Shown one piece after another: positions 38,301 to 49,500 of a DNA stretch of 64,000 nt. Origin of the DNA: Pseudomonadota bacterium (GTDB taxonomy: Bacteria > Pseudomonadota > Gammaproteobacteria > UBA1113). The translations under genes were made by a program, and so were the position numbers. Positions within the stretch are counted from its first letter, which is position 1. Each line of letters opens with the position of its first letter. The DNA lies in the NCBI GenBank assembly GCA_021782495.1, contig JAJXUV010000009.1, positions 20,446 through 84,445 of the forward strand, read 5' to 3'. The notes under the pieces were generated by a model, which was not told where the DNA came from, searched no databases, and saw only the letters and a list, made by a program, of their open reading frames with translations.

Positions 38301-39464
38301 TTACCCCTTCACTGCTTCTACAATACGTTTTGCACCATCTTCAAAACCACTGGCTGCAATCACATTCAAACCACTTTTTTCTAAAATTTCTGAAGCCAAT
38401 TGGGCATTGTTTCCTTCTAAACGAACCACTACCGGCAAGTTGGTTTTCACTTCATTAACGGCGCTGATAATACCGTGGGCTATCATGTCGCAACGCACAA
38501 TACCGCCAAAAATATTAATAAAAATACCTTTGACTTTGGGATCGGATAAAATAATTTTAAAGGCTTCCGTGACACGTTCTTTGGTAGCACCACCGCCAAC
38601 GTCTAAGAAATTGGCTGGTTGTCCGCCATGCAGTTTGATCAAATCCATCGTCGCCATTGCCAACCCTGCACCATTGACCATACAACCAATGTCGCCATCC
38701 AAAGCGATGTAATTTAATTCCCAAGCATTGGCTCTGTTTTCACGTTCGTCTTCTTGAGTCGTATCGCGTTGTTCACGCAATTTTGGATGACGGTACAAAG
38801 CATTGGCATCTAAATTGATTTTGCCATCTAAGCAAACCAAAGAACCATCGGCTTTGATCACCAAAGGATTGATTTCCAACAAGCTCAAATCATAATCCAC
38901 AAACAATTGCGCTAAGCTCAACAAAATATGCGTAAATTCTTTCAATTGCGCTGCATTTAAGCCCAATTTAAAACCCAAATCACGCGCTTGAAAAGGCAAT
39001 AAGCCCACAATGGGATTGACCACGGTGGTGAGAATCTTTTCAGGGTGCTTGTGTGCCACTTCTTCGATTTCCACACCGCCTTCGGTCGAAGCCATAAACA
39101 CAATGCGTTTTAAAGCCCGATCGACCACGGCACCCAAATACAATTCTTTGGCAATGGCAGAAGGTTCTTCTATCAAGATTTGATTGACGGGCTGACCGTG
39201 CGCATCGGTTTGATAAGTCACCAAACGCGTGCCCAATAAAGCTTGGACCGCAGCTTTGGCATCGTCTTTACTGGAAACGATTTTAACGCCGCCCGCTTTA
39301 CCGCGACCACCAGCATGCACTTGGGCTTTCACCACCCAACGCTCGCCGCCTAAATTGGCTAAAACTGCCGCGACTTCATCGACACTGGACACCACTTCGC
39401 CATGCGGTACAGGGATATTGTATTGCCTAAATAAGGCTTTTGCTTGATATTCGTGTAAATTCAT
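38301..39464 (-). CDS. sucC: Succinyl-CoA synthetase beta subunit
   Basis: This 387-residue beta subunit has an N-terminal ATP-grasp domain ([37 protein letters not shown]) and a C-terminal CoA-ligase domain ([27 protein letters not shown]). It pairs with SucD. A family A palindrome separates it from sucB (gap 229 bases), unlike the usual close sucBC spacing. Confidence 0.97.
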   Translation of the reverse strand: MNLHEYQAKALFRQYNIPVPHGEVVSSVDEVAAVLANLGGERWVVKAQVHAGGRGKAGGVKIVSSKDDAKAAVQALLGTRLVTYQTDAHGQPVNQILIEEPSAIAKELYLGAVVDRALKRIVFMASTEGGVEIEEVAHKHPEKILTTVVNPIVGLLPFQARDLGFKLGLNAAQLKEFTHILLSLAQLFVDYDLSLLEINPLVIKADGSLVCLDGKINLDANALYRHPKLREQRDTTQEDERENRANAWELNYIALDGDIGCMVNGAGLAMATMDLIKLHGGQPANFLDVGGGATKERVTEAFKIILSDPKVKGIFINIFGGIVRCDMIAHGIISAVNEVKTNLPVVVRLEGNNAQLASEILEKSGLNVIAASGFEDGAKRIVEAVKG

Positions 39465-39504
39465 CTCACTTAATTCCTACTAAATATAATATTTTTACTC
39501 ATAT

Positions 39505-39672
39505 TACCGAGCCGCGACCGTCAGGGAGCGGTGGTTCAGAGTAAGAAACTACCACTACGAGAAACGGCCATTTCAAATCACGGACCTTTGATCCTTCGTT
39601 TAAAATTGACGTTTTCTCATAACCATGGTTCCTTACTTCGAACCTCCGCTCCCTGACGGTCGCGGCTCGGTA
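39505..39672. repeat. Palindromic element, family A, between sucB and sucC
   Basis: Left arm TACCGAGCCGCGACCGTCAG, right arm its inverse ending GGCTCGGTA; 168 bp in all. It fills most of the sucB-sucC gap and may affect coupling of the two halves of the operon. Confidence 0.92.
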
Positions 39673-39693
39673 GAAGAGAGCAATTCAATCTCT

Positions 39694-40860
39694 TCACAAC
39701 GCTAACAACATCCGTGCGGGATCTTCCAAAAACTGTTTAACCGCAACCAAAAAGCCAACCGACTCACGACCATCAATGATACGGTGATCGTAAGACAAAG
39801 CCACATACATCATCGGACGTATCACCACTTGGCCATTCTCAGCGACAGGCCTGTCTTCTATTTTATGCATGCCCAAAATACCACTTTGGGGTGGGTTGAT
39901 GATCGGCGTTGCCATCAAAGAACCAAAAACACCACCATTGGTAATGGTAAAAGTGCCGCCTGTCATTTCTTCTACAGTCAATTTGCCTTCACGGGCTTTG
40001 GCAGCACTGGAAGCAATGCTTTTTTCAATGTCGGCCAAACTCAAAGTTTCGGCATTGCGAATGATCGGCACCACCAAACCACGCGGCGTCGACACAGCAA
40101 TTCCCACATCGTAATAACCGTGATAAATAATATCTTGACCATCGATAGAGGCATTCACATCTGGAAATTTTTTCAAGGCTTCGACGACTGCTTTAGTAAA
40201 AAAAGACATAAAACCTAATTTCACGCCGTGCGTTTTTTCAAATTGTTCTTTATAACGATTGCGCAAATCCATCACCGGTTGCATGTTGATTTCATTGAAG
40301 GTCGTCAGCATCGCGGCATTGTGTTGGGCTTCCACCAACCGCTCTGCAATTTTAGCGCGCAAACGCGTCATCGGCACACGTTCTTCTGTCCGCAATCCAG
40401 AAGCCATTGGAGCGGCCGGCGCTTTAGTCAAATCTTCTTTGACAATACGACCATCTTTGCCGCTGCCTTGAATACCTTGCACATTGATATCCCCTTCTGC
40501 CACTGCACGACGCACGGCGGGACTTAAATGCAAATCGGGATTGTTTTTCGCAGAAGCAACTTTAGTTTCGCTCGAAGCTTTGGCTGGAGATTGAGGCGCT
40601 GTCGCTGCCGACACTGCCCCCGCATTGATTTTACCTAATAACGCATTGGACAAAACCGTCGCGCCTTCTGCTACCACAATTTCAGTTAAGACACCATTTT
40701 CTGGCGCAGGCACTTCCAAAACCACTTTATCGGTTTCCAAATCCACCAAGGTTTCATCGCGCTGCACAGGGTCGCCTGCTTTTTTGTGCCATTTGATGAT
40801 GGTGGCATCCGCCACCGATTCAGGCAAGACTGGCACTCTGATTTCAATAGACATACTCAT
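39694..40860 (-). CDS. sucB: 2-oxoglutarate dehydrogenase E2, dihydrolipoyl succinyltransferase
   Basis: This 388-residue E2 has an N-terminal lipoyl domain with the lipoylated Lys in [11 protein letters not shown] (K45) and an E3-binding segment ([26 protein letters not shown]). The catalytic domain ends with [11 protein letters not shown]. It transfers the succinyl group to CoA. sucA lies 8 bases upstream. No E3 (lpd) gene is in the window. Confidence 0.97.
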   Translation of the reverse strand: MSMSIEIRVPVLPESVADATIIKWHKKAGDPVQRDETLVDLETDKVVLEVPAPENGVLTEIVVAEGATVLSNALLGKINAGAVSAATAPQSPAKASSETKVASAKNNPDLHLSPAVRRAVAEGDINVQGIQGSGKDGRIVKEDLTKAPAAPMASGLRTEERVPMTRLRAKIAERLVEAQHNAAMLTTFNEINMQPVMDLRNRYKEQFEKTHGVKLGFMSFFTKAVVEALKKFPDVNASIDGQDIIYHGYYDVGIAVSTPRGLVVPIIRNAETLSLADIEKSIASSAAKAREGKLTVEEMTGGTFTITNGGVFGSLMATPIINPPQSGILGMHKIEDRPVAENGQVVIRPMMYVALSYDHRIIDGRESVGFLVAVKQFLEDPARMLLAL

Positions 40861-40868
40861 TTCCTCTC

Positions 40869-43688
40869 TTATTTTTTAATATTCAAAGCTTCGGCGACCA
40901 ATTGCTGCTGCTCTGCCGCGTGTTTGGCCGCATACCCCGCCGCCGGCGAAGCCGAAGCAGGTCTTCCGACGTATTCCAAAGTTTGATCGCGCGTTAAGGC
41001 TCGACGCATATGATGCTGCGATGAATACCAAGCGCCTTGATTGTGCGGCTCTTCTTGACACCACACAATATTCTTGACTTGACTGTAAGCCGCCAAAACT
41101 TTTTTCAATTCGGCTTCGGGGAAGGGATACAATTGTTCGACGCGAATAATGGCAATGTCCTTGATGCCTTCATCACGACGTTTTTGCAAGAGATCGTAAT
41201 AGACTTTGCCCGCACACAAAATAATGCGTTTTATTTTCTTAGGTGCCAAATCGTCTATTTCGCCTATCACGGGTTGGAAAGTGCCTTTCAATAAATCATC
41301 CCAAGTAGACACAGCCAATTTGGAACGCAATAAACTTTTGGGGGTCATCACAATCAAAGGTTTTCGATAAGGTCTTAGCATTTGTCGACGAATCATGTGA
41401 AAAACTTGAGCAGGTGTGGAAGGGACACACACTTGAATATTGTGTTGCGCGCACAATTGTAAAAATCGTTCCAAACGCGCCGAAGTATGTTCTGGCCCCA
41501 TGCCTTCATAACCATGCGGTAAAAATAAAGCCAAACTCGACAAACGCGACCATTTTTGCTCTGCAGCACTAATGAATTGATCGATGACCACTTGTGCCCC
41601 ATTCACAAAATCCCCGAATTGCGCCTCCCAAATCACCAAAGTTTTGGGTTCTGTGCTGGCATAACCGTATTCAAAAGCCATCACCGCTTCTTCAGACAAA
41701 ACTGAATCGATCACTTCAATTTGCCCTGGACGTTGCGTGCATTGACTCAAAGGCAAATATTCTTGGCCAGTTTTGTAATCGTGTAAGACGGCGTGGCGAT
41801 GCGCAAAAGTACCGCGCCCACAATCTTGACCTGAGATACGAACGCCAAAGCCTGCTTCTAACAAAGAAGCATAAGCCAAATTTTCTGCGAATCCCCACAT
41901 AAAAGGTTCTTTGCCTTCCAGCATTTGTTCACGCGCTTGCATTTCACGCGCGACCTGCGGCTGCAAGGAAAATCCAGAAGGCAGCGCCAATAATTTTTGG
42001 GCCAAAGCCTGTAGTTTTTTGGGATCTATTTTGGCTTCATAAGCCACATCCCATTCTTTGTCTAAATAGGGTGTCCAATCGCATTCTGCCATATAGGCAG
42101 GGTTTTCATCGACCACAGAAACCGTCGCTTTGCCAGCATCTAACAAAACTCGATAATCATCAATCCACTGGGCCTTTTCTTCAGCACTAATGACTTGTTG
42201 TTGTTCCAAAGTATCGCCGTATAAACTCAAGACTGTAGGCCGAGAACGAATCACTTGATACATCACCGGTTGTGTGATCGCCGGCTCATCGGCTTCATTG
42301 TGTCCTAACCGACGATAAGAAACCAAATCAATGACCACATCGCGATGAAATTGCATTCTAAAGGCAAAAGCCAATTGCGCGGCTTTCACCACGGCTTCCG
42401 GATCGTCGCCATTCACGTGAATGATGGGTGCCTCGATCATTTTGGCCGCATCGGTACAATAACGAGAAGAACGGGCATCCTGTGGGTCGCTGGTCGTAAA
42501 ACCCACTTGATTGTTTAAAACAATATGGATTGTTCCACCCGTATTAAAACCACGCGTCTGCGACAAAGTGAAGGTTTCCATCACCACACCCTGACCAATA
42601 AAGGCCGCATCACCATGCACCACGACGGGAAGCACTTCCTCGCGCTGAGTATCCTTGATTCTATCTTGACGCGCACGCACGGAACCTTCAACTACCGGCG
42701 AAATGATTTCCAAATGCGAAGGATTAAACGCCAAAGCCAAATGCATTAAACCCTTGGGCGTTTCTACATTGGTTGAATAGCCCAAATGGTATTTCACATC
42801 TCCAGAGCGACCATTTTGCAAATGAATGCCAGCAAATTCATCGAATAACTTTTGAGTCGGTTTGCCGAGAATATTCACCAAGACATTCAAACGCCCTCGG
42901 TGCGCCATACCGATGACGAAACTTTTAAGGCCTCGATCGCTCGCTTTATGGACCAGGGTATCCATCAAGGGAATAAAACTATCGCTGCCTTCTAAGGAAA
43001 AACGTTTTTGCCCCACAAATTTATTGCCCAGATATTTTTCTAAGCCTTCTGCTGCAACCAATTTTTTGAAAATGTGTTTTCGCTCATCTGCAGACAAGAC
43101 TTGCGTTGGCATTTTGTCTTCAAATTGCGTTTTCAGCCAAGAAAGCACCGCGGGATCGCTGATGTGCATGTATTCTAAGGCCATATGACCGCAATAAATG
43201 GTTTTTAAATATTGTCCAATGGCTTGCACGGGCGCACTGTCACCTAAATGATGAACGCCAAAATCTTGGGGATTCACTTGCATGCTAAGATCGGCCGCCG
43301 ATAAGCCATAATTTTTAGGATCCAAAGAAGCGTGAGCGACGGGAACCGCCAAACCCAAAGGATCTAAATTTGCAATCGTGTGGCCATAACGTCGATAAGC
43401 ATCCAGCCACAAACCCATTTTATAATACACGGAAGAGGCGCCTGCACTGGTCACGACCCCTTGAATAGGCGCTTTGGCCAAAGCTAAAAAATGTTCTCGC
43501 ACTTGCAATGGAGACACTTCAGATCCATTGACTTTAGGTAAACTTTCAAAATATTGGCGCCAATCCGAAGACAATTCATTGGGATCACGCAAATAAATTT
43601 CATACATTTCTTCCAAATACGCCACATTGCTGCCCGCTAAAAAGGACGTTTTTTGCATTTTTTGTAAATAAGGATCGCGGATAGACAT
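40869..43688 (-). CDS. sucA: 2-oxoglutarate dehydrogenase E1
   Basis: This 939-residue thiamine-diphosphate enzyme decarboxylates 2-oxoglutarate. It has the usual N-terminus ([17 protein letters not shown]), [14 protein letters not shown], the TPP-binding [12 protein letters not shown] and [11 protein letters not shown], and the C-terminal [10 protein letters not shown]. The ATG at 43688 has AAGGAAA upstream and gives the normal N-terminus. A longer in-frame reading overlaps sdhB and is not likely. It follows sdhB closely. Confidence 0.97.
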   Translation of the reverse strand: MSIRDPYLQKMQKTSFLAGSNVAYLEEMYEIYLRDPNELSSDWRQYFESLPKVNGSEVSPLQVREHFLALAKAPIQGVVTSAGASSVYYKMGLWLDAYRRYGHTIANLDPLGLAVPVAHASLDPKNYGLSAADLSMQVNPQDFGVHHLGDSAPVQAIGQYLKTIYCGHMALEYMHISDPAVLSWLKTQFEDKMPTQVLSADERKHIFKKLVAAEGLEKYLGNKFVGQKRFSLEGSDSFIPLMDTLVHKASDRGLKSFVIGMAHRGRLNVLVNILGKPTQKLFDEFAGIHLQNGRSGDVKYHLGYSTNVETPKGLMHLALAFNPSHLEIISPVVEGSVRARQDRIKDTQREEVLPVVVHGDAAFIGQGVVMETFTLSQTRGFNTGGTIHIVLNNQVGFTTSDPQDARSSRYCTDAAKMIEAPIIHVNGDDPEAVVKAAQLAFAFRMQFHRDVVIDLVSYRRLGHNEADEPAITQPVMYQVIRSRPTVLSLYGDTLEQQQVISAEEKAQWIDDYRVLLDAGKATVSVVDENPAYMAECDWTPYLDKEWDVAYEAKIDPKKLQALAQKLLALPSGFSLQPQVAREMQAREQMLEGKEPFMWGFAENLAYASLLEAGFGVRISGQDCGRGTFAHRHAVLHDYKTGQEYLPLSQCTQRPGQIEVIDSVLSEEAVMAFEYGYASTEPKTLVIWEAQFGDFVNGAQVVIDQFISAAEQKWSRLSSLALFLPHGYEGMGPEHTSARLERFLQLCAQHNIQVCVPSTPAQVFHMIRRQMLRPYRKPLIVMTPKSLLRSKLAVSTWDDLLKGTFQPVIGEIDDLAPKKIKRIILCAGKVYYDLLQKRRDEGIKDIAIIRVEQLYPFPEAELKKVLAAYSQVKNIVWCQEEPHNQGAWYSSQHHMRRALTRDQTLEYVGRPASASPAAGYAAKHAAEQQQLVAEALNIKK

Positions 43689-43690
43689 GC

Positions 43691-44410
43691 TTAATTTCCT
43701 TCTGCTAATAATTCTGAACGGATATGGCCTATGGCGCGCGTTGGATTTAAGCCTTTGGGGCACACTTCCACACAATTCATAACGCCTCTGCAGCGAAAGA
43801 CACTGAAAGGATCGGTCAGCGCTTCTAAACGTTCTGCAGTCGCCGTGTCACGGCTGTCTGCGATGAATCGATAGGCTTGTAATAAGCCTGCAGGCCCCAC
43901 AAATTTGTCAGGATTCCACCAGAAAGAAGGACAAGAAGTCGAACAACAAGCACACAAAATACATTCGTACAAGCCATCGAGTTTTTTACGCTCTGCCGGA
44001 CTTTGTAAACGTTCTTTGGTAGGCAGTGGTTCGTTGTTGATTAAATACGGTTTTATTTTTTCGTATTGTTTGAAAAAAGCCGTCATGTCGACAATAAGAT
44101 CGCGGATCACCGGCAATCCCGGCAAAGGACGCAATTCAATGGGTTGTTTCAAAGAAGACAATAAAGTCACGCAAGCCAGCCCATTGCGGCCATTGATGTT
44201 CATGCCATCAGAACCGCAGACGCCTTCGCGACAAGAACGTCGGAAAGCCAGACTGTCATCCATTGCTTTGATGCGCAAAATCGCTTCCAACAACATCATA
44301 TCCTGATTCGCAGGAATGTTTAATTCATATTCTTGCATATAAGGCTTTGCATCCACTTCAGGATTAAAGCGATAAATTTTAAATTTGACGCTCTGCATGG
44401 CTTCGGACAT
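43691..44410 (-). CDS. sdhB: Succinate dehydrogenase iron-sulfur subunit
   Basis: This 239-residue subunit has Cys motifs for three clusters: [2Fe-2S] (CREGVCGSDG ... NGLAC), [4Fe-4S] (CILCACCSTSC) and [3Fe-4S] (CRGVMNC ... CPKGLNP). It passes electrons from SdhA to quinone. The ATG at 44410 is preferred because AAGAGG lies seven bases before it, while the ATG at 44416 is too close to that site. Confidence 0.97.
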   Translation of the reverse strand: MSEAMQSVKFKIYRFNPEVDAKPYMQEYELNIPANQDMMLLEAILRIKAMDDSLAFRRSCREGVCGSDGMNINGRNGLACVTLLSSLKQPIELRPLPGLPVIRDLIVDMTAFFKQYEKIKPYLINNEPLPTKERLQSPAERKKLDGLYECILCACCSTSCPSFWWNPDKFVGPAGLLQAYRFIADSRDTATAERLEALTDPFSVFRCRGVMNCVEVCPKGLNPTRAIGHIRSELLAEGN

Positions 44411-44427
44411 GGACATACCTCTTACAA

Positions 44428-46194
44428 TTAATAGACTCGTTCTTTGGGTTCAAAGGGTTTCATGTGCAAAGGTTTCATATTCACTGCACGTTTACTCATA
44501 CGATGACTCTCACCGTGATACACTGTATGCGTTAACCAATTCGCATCGTCTCGTTTTGGAAAATCTTCTCGGCTGTGTGCACCGCGGCTTTCCGTTCTGT
44601 AAATCGCGGCATGTGCTGTGGCCAAAGCCGTGGCCATCAGATTATCCAATTCTAAGGCTTCGATACGCGAAGTATTAAAGACCCGGCTGTGATCTTGAAA
44701 AGCGGCATGGTGCAATCGTTGTTGCAATTGCAACAATTTATCCAAGCCTTCTTGCATGTGTTCGCCCGTTCTAAACACGCCAAAATCTTCTTGCATGGTT
44801 TTTTGCATTTCAAAACGGATTTGACTCACTGATTCGCCTTCACGTGCATTGTCCCAACGATTCAAACGGCTTAAAGCCGCTTCTATTTCTGCATCACCGA
44901 CATCTTTTAAAGGCAGTTCGTGCAATTTTTCTTTGACGTCCAAACCTGCAGCTCGACCAAAGACCACCAAATCCAACAAAGAATTGCCACCCAAACGATT
45001 CGCGCCATGCACGGAAACACAAGCACATTCGCCCACAGCATACAGTCCTTCTAAAACTTGATCATTGCCTTTGTAATCGACCGTGACCACTTGGCCCAAA
45101 CGGTTTGTGGGAATACCGCCCATCATGTAATGGCAAGTCGGCACCACCGGAATGGGTTCTCGAATAGGATCCACGCCCGCAAAAGTAATCGACAATTCTC
45201 GAATACCTGGCAAACGGGAATTGATAAGATCGGCGCCCAAATGATCCAATTTTAATTTAACGCACTTCACCCCATTGATGTCATAGCCATTGCCGGCACG
45301 TAATTCTAAAGACATAGCACGTGCAACCACATCGCGCGAAGCCAAATCTTTGGCGTGTGGCGCATAGCGTTCCATAAAACGCTCGCCGTCTTTATTGATC
45401 AAGTATCCACCCTCACCTCGACAGCCTTCCGTCACCAACACACCCGCACCAGCGATCCCCGTCGGGTGAAATTGCCACATTTCAATGTCTTGAATGGGTA
45501 GCCCCGCTCGAATCGCCATGCCAATGCCATCGCCTGTGTTGATCAAAGCATTGGTGGTGGATTGGTAAATTCGACCCGCACCGCCGGTCGCAAAAATAAT
45601 GGCGCGTGCGCGCATCAAGACTGTTTCACCGGTTTCAATGTGAATTGCTAAAATTCCCGCAAAACCTTGGCCATCGGTGGCTTTTACCAAATCTAAAGCA
45701 TACCATTCCGAAAACACATTGGTTTTTTCAGCGATATTGCGTTGATACAAAGTATGTAACAAAGCATGACCCGTTCTATCGGCCGCTGCACAGGTTCTAG
45801 CGGCTTGTTCGCCGCCGAAATCTTTGGATTGACCGCCGAAAGGACGTTGGTAAATTCGGCCATTGTCTAAACGCGAAAAAGGCAAACCCATGTGTTCTAA
45901 TTCATACACCACTTGAGGACCCACTTCACACATGTATTCGATGCAATCTTGATCGCCGATGTAATCCGAGCCTTTTACCGTATCATACATATGCCATCGC
46001 CAATCATCAGGATGCACATTCCCTAAAGCACAGGTAATGCCACCTTGTGCTGAAACGGTATGCGAACGCGTGGGGAATACTTTAGACACCAAGGCCACTT
46101 GCGAACCCGATTCTGCCAAAGCCAAAGCCGCGCGCATACCCGCACCGCCGGCGCCGATAATAATTGCATCAAAGGTATAGGTTGCTAAAGTCAT
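44428..46194 (-). CDS. sdhA: Succinate dehydrogenase flavoprotein subunit
   Basis: This 588-residue FAD subunit has dinucleotide-binding [13 protein letters not shown] and the His that binds FAD covalently in [12 protein letters not shown]. It also has the catalytic region [21 protein letters not shown] and [10 protein letters not shown]. The ATG at 46194 overlaps the sdhD stop (TAATG), and a longer reading into sdhD has no support. Confidence 0.98.
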   Translation of the reverse strand: MTLATYTFDAIIIGAGGAGMRAALALAESGSQVALVSKVFPTRSHTVSAQGGITCALGNVHPDDWRWHMYDTVKGSDYIGDQDCIEYMCEVGPQVVYELEHMGLPFSRLDNGRIYQRPFGGQSKDFGGEQAARTCAAADRTGHALLHTLYQRNIAEKTNVFSEWYALDLVKATDGQGFAGILAIHIETGETVLMRARAIIFATGGAGRIYQSTTNALINTGDGIGMAIRAGLPIQDIEMWQFHPTGIAGAGVLVTEGCRGEGGYLINKDGERFMERYAPHAKDLASRDVVARAMSLELRAGNGYDINGVKCVKLKLDHLGADLINSRLPGIRELSITFAGVDPIREPIPVVPTCHYMMGGIPTNRLGQVVTVDYKGNDQVLEGLYAVGECACVSVHGANRLGGNSLLDLVVFGRAAGLDVKEKLHELPLKDVGDAEIEAALSRLNRWDNAREGESVSQIRFEMQKTMQEDFGVFRTGEHMQEGLDKLLQLQQRLHHAAFQDHSRVFNTSRIEALELDNLMATALATAHAAIYRTESRGAHSREDFPKRDDANWLTHTVYHGESHRMSKRAVNMKPLHMKPFEPKERVY

Positions 46195-46541
46195 TACACG
46201 CTCCACACTATCACGATCGCCGCCACAAAATAGACGAACAAGGCGATCATCACCAACATTTCTAAAGTTAAGCGCACACAAGCCGGCTTCACATAATCCG
46301 TTAGAATCGTCCACATTCCGACCCAGGCATGCACCAATAAACTGAAGGCCGCTAAAATGCTAAAGAGTTTAACGCCGATGTGATGAAAAAATTGAAACCA
46401 CACCACATAATCCAATTGAGGCGTTGACCAGATGAATCCCAAAATAAACACGGTGTACAAAGCTAAAATGACAGCGCTCACCCGCTGCCACAACCAATCT
46501 CGAACCCCATTCCCCGTCAAAGAAGTTGCACTTCTTACCAT
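46194..46541 (-). CDS. sdhD: Succinate dehydrogenase membrane anchor SdhD
   Basis: This 115-residue, three-helix anchor of complex II has the family start ([18 protein letters not shown]) and the heme/quinone-side segment [17 protein letters not shown]. The ATG at 46541 has AGGAGT six bases upstream. It overlaps sdhC by 7 bases and the sdhA start by 1. Confidence 0.93.
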   Translation of the reverse strand: MVRSATSLTGNGVRDWLWQRVSAVILALYTVFILGFIWSTPQLDYVVWFQFFHHIGVKLFSILAAFSLLVHAWVGMWTILTDYVKPACVRLTLEMLVMIALFVYFVAAIVIVWSV

Positions 46542-46909
46542 AACCACACTCCTAAGCCCATCGCCAAAAGTACTACCACCACTAACACTATTCTAGCACC
46601 GCGCCGACCACTGATTTTTTCTTCACCTACGCCCATGTCCATCAACAAATGCCGTATGCCCGCAACCCAGTGGTACAAGAGGGCCAATAAAATCAGGTAA
46701 ACCAGGCCTCGCGTCCAGCAACTCTGCAAAGCATTGTGAATTTCATCGTAAGTGCTGGCCGTGGCTAAAGACTGGTTCCATATGTAGAGTATATATGGTA
46801 TGGCTAAAAACAACACAACCCCGGAAATTCTGTGCAAAATAGATACGACAGCCATCACCGGCATGCGGATTTTGCTCAGATCCAGATAAACTGGCCTTGG
46901 TTTATTCAT
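46535..46909 (-). CDS. sdhC: Succinate dehydrogenase cytochrome b556 subunit SdhC
   Basis: This 124-residue, three-helix subunit begins NKPRPVYLDLSKIRMPVMA and has the SILHRISGVVLFLAIP motif (quinone site Ser and Arg). The heme-ligand region is HWVAGIRHLLMDMG. It is the first gene of the sdhCDAB-sucABCD block and is divergent from gltA. Confidence 0.95.
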   Translation of the reverse strand: MNKPRPVYLDLSKIRMPVMAVVSILHRISGVVLFLAIPYILYIWNQSLATASTYDEIHNALQSCWTRGLVYLILLALLYHWVAGIRHLLMDMGVGEEKISGRRGARIVLVVVVLLAMGLGVWLW

Positions 46910-47017
46910 TCAGTATCCCCAATAACAAGCTTCACTCAGGGCCAATAGTATAGCGAGAAATAAAGCAGAACTCCAGACTCCGACTCAGAGCGCCGAAAGT
47001 TTCGAGTTGCGTGAAGA

Positions 47018-47040
47018 CCCTGACGGTCGCGGCTCGGTTA
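47018..47040. repeat. Half copy of palindromic element, family A
   Basis: CCCTGACGGTCGCGGCTCGGTTA is the right arm only; the opposite arm is missing from the neighbouring DNA. It marks a decayed copy or a rearrangement point. Confidence 0.8.
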
Positions 47041-47117
47041 AATCAGCGTGCTCTTATAATTTGGCCGAGGTCGAAACCCCATCTTTCTTGGGCATGCTGT
47101 ATTGTCTTTCAAAATAG

Positions 47118-47297
47118 GTGGAAATCCCGCCTGCCGATCGCAAAGCAGGCTTGGCAAGTCTTACTCGAAATTATTGGTTTTATATAGCGGACAATGATCA
47201 AAACTTGCAGAAAACCATTTCGATGATGAGTCAACTGTATGCGCTCTTGGAAAAAGATCTGGGGCAAGCTAACCCTGTGTTGCCTTTACCCGTGTAG
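47118..47297 (+). pseudogene. Possible 3' remnant of a lost gene
   Basis: A stop-free stretch of about 59 codons begins at a GTG directly after a TAG and ends at TAG. It encodes RNYWFYIADNDQNLQK, then SMMSQLYALLEKDLG. The protein-like composition (Trp, Tyr, amphipathic helix) and lack of a ribosome binding site suggest the tail of a decayed gene cut next to the family A half repeat. No family was recognised and coding is uncertain. Confidence 0.3.
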
Positions 47298-47354
47298 CCA
47301 AAAATGAAATAGAGTGCTAAAATTAAAAGCTCCAACTCAACCTGGGTACATACC

Positions 47355-48641
47355 ATGACAGACAACGCAAAATTAGTCCTAAACAAGGATCAAACCGCAG
47401 AATTGCCTATCCATAAAGCCACTTTAGGCGAGCCGGTGATCGACATCGCGCCTTTGGCCAATCTCGGCCATTTTACTTATGATCCGGGTTTTGGCTTAAC
47501 CGCGGCTTGTGCTTCGAGTATCACTTACATCGATGGAAACAAGGGCCAGTTATTGTACCGAGGCTACCCCATCGAACAATTGGCAGAAAAATCGGATTAT
47601 TTGGAAGTTTGTTATTTATTGTTAGAAGGCGAATTGCCCAATACAGCGCAAAAAAGCGCATTCATTGATCAAATCAAACACCATACTTTGATTCACGAAC
47701 AAATACGGTCTTTTTTCAACGGTTTTAGACGCGATGCACACCCCATGGCCATCATGATGGGTGTTGTCGGCGCTTTGTCTTCTTTTTACCACGACAGTTT
47801 AGACATCCACAATGCCGAATACAGACAACTTGCGGCTTATCGGCTGATTGCCAAAATGCCGACTTTGGCAGCCATGTGTTACAAATATTCCATCGGCCAG
47901 CCTTTTATGTATCCGCAAAATCACTTAGATTACAGCGAAAACTTTTTGCAAATGATGTTTGGCGTACCTTCTTCGCCTTGGCAGAATTCTCCCACGCTAG
48001 CCCGCGCCATCGATAAAATTTTCATTTTGCACGCCGATCATGAACAAAATGCTTCGACTTCAACGGTGCGCATGGCAGGATCTTCGGGTGCCAATCCTTT
48101 TGCTTGTATTGCCGCTGGCATCGCCACTTTGTGGGGGCCGGCACATGGCGGCGCAAATGAAGCGGTCTTGAATATGTTGCATGAAATTGGCGATGCCAAA
48201 CACATTCCCCAATACATCGCCAAAGCCAAAGACAAAAACGATCCTTTCAGACTCATGGGCTTTGGTCACCGCGTTTATAAAAATTATGATCCACGCGCTA
48301 AAATCATGCGCGAAGTCTGTCATGAAGTCTTGGCTGAAACCGGCAAAGGCGATTCGCCACTCTTTAAACTCGCCATGGCTTTGGAAAAAATTGCGCTGGA
48401 AGACGATTACTTCATCGAGAAAAAACTCTATCCCAATGTCGATTTTTATTCAGGCATCACCTTAAGCGCGATGGGAATCCCCATCAGCATGTTCACCGTC
48501 ATTTTTGCTTTGGCGAGAACCGTGGGTTGGATTTCACATTGGATGGAAATGCTCTCCACCGGCAACACTAAAATTGGACGTCCACGACAATTGTATCTGG
48601 GCGAGAAACAACGCAATTTTGTGCCGATGAAGAAGCGTTGA
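47355..48641 (+). CDS. gltA: Citrate synthase
   Basis: This 428-residue type II (NADH-sensitive, hexameric type) citrate synthase condenses oxaloacetate and acetyl-CoA. Key segments are [20 protein letters not shown], the first catalytic His in [36 protein letters not shown] and the second His and Arg in [14 protein letters not shown]. The end [16 protein letters not shown] is normal. It is divergent from the sdh-suc block. Confidence 0.98.
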   Translation: MTDNAKLVLNKDQTAELPIHKATLGEPVIDIAPLANLGHFTYDPGFGLTAACASSITYIDGNKGQLLYRGYPIEQLAEKSDYLEVCYLLLEGELPNTAQKSAFIDQIKHHTLIHEQIRSFFNGFRRDAHPMAIMMGVVGALSSFYHDSLDIHNAEYRQLAAYRLIAKMPTLAAMCYKYSIGQPFMYPQNHLDYSENFLQMMFGVPSSPWQNSPTLARAIDKIFILHADHEQNASTSTVRMAGSSGANPFACIAAGIATLWGPAHGGANEAVLNMLHEIGDAKHIPQYIAKAKDKNDPFRLMGFGHRVYKNYDPRAKIMREVCHEVLAETGKGDSPLFKLAMALEKIALEDDYFIEKKLYPNVDFYSGITLSAMGIPISMFTVIFALARTVGWISHWMEMLSTGNTKIGRPRQLYLGEKQRNFVPMKKR

Positions 48642-48642
48642 T

Positions 48643-49347
48643 TTAGCGGCTAAAACTATTTGATGAAGCTTCATCATAACTATTCATGCCTCTTAGCTTT
48701 TCAGCCATAGAAACATGACCTCGTTGTTTTGCTAAACCCGCAGGCGTAATCTCAGAATCACGCGTCATCGCTACTAACAATATTCTTTCTTCATTCTCAT
48801 TAGTACACTTCCGCACCCAGGCGACCAAACTCACAACATTAAAATACGCTGCAAGGTGTAAAATATTCCAACCGTTGCCATCTGCTATAGTTGGGTCGGC
48901 TTTTTGTTCTAGTAAATTTTCGACCGTTTTAATCAAAGCATATATTTCTTGTAGCGGTAAATTTTCTTCTGTTCTTAATTGATGAATGATCTCAATCAGT
49001 CTTTTTGTTTTGTCTAGTCTAGAGTATAATTCTTCTGGAGAAACATCTCGATACTGCAGATTTTATAAACATATATAAAGTGAAACGGGTATTATTACTT
49101 TCTGTGTATCGAATGTTCTGAATCCTAAGGAAGCGCCGGGAAAAGAACGATCCAGCACATTTTTAAAATCATTCCATCTTATTAGAAGGGACTCTGCACC
49201 GGGTCCCGGACCATAATCATTAGAATGAATAATCACAGATTCTTTATTAGACAATAAGATTATTTGTTCAGCGATTGAAAATTCTTTGAAGGGCAGAAAA
49301 AATTGATCTTGCTTTATTTTAACTTTAGAACTCATCGCAGCCATCAT
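48643..49347 (-). pseudogene. Ankyrin-repeat protein gene broken by one in-frame stop
   Basis: Two open frames, 49347-49063 (94 codons) and 49062-48643, lie in the same reading frame and are separated only by a TAA at 49065-49063. The part after the stop continues smoothly (QYRDVSPEELYSRLDKTKR ... LEQKADPTIADGNGWNILHLAAYFN), which is an ankyrin unit. A start with GAGG upstream exists only at 49347. The most economical reading is a 234-residue ankyrin protein interrupted by a nonsense mutation. A sequencing error or read-through is also possible. Confidence 0.65.
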
Positions 49348-49500
49348 TTTACCTCACTTTATTTATAATCTCTATGCATATCAGTTCAAACGCGAGGGAG
49401 TATACATACAATGCATTTTAAAATGCAAATGATGAAGTAATACACACAATAAAAAAAGGAAGTATAACGCAATATTTTAAATTGTCAATAGGATTTTTTA

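Larger units (their letters stand above)
46910..47354. other. Divergent region between sdhC and gltA
   Basis: This 445-base region holds the two promoters, half of a family A repeat (47018-47040) and an open stretch of 60 codons (47118-47297) described separately. TGCTAAAAT at 47315-47323 looks like an extended -10 box for gltA, about 30 bases before its ATG, with no clear -35. Confidence 0.5.

Noticed and set aside
40869..43775. Longer start for sucA reaching into sdhB
   Set aside because: The ATG at 43688 has a good ribosome binding site and gives the standard E1 N-terminus. The extra residues only re-read sdhB.
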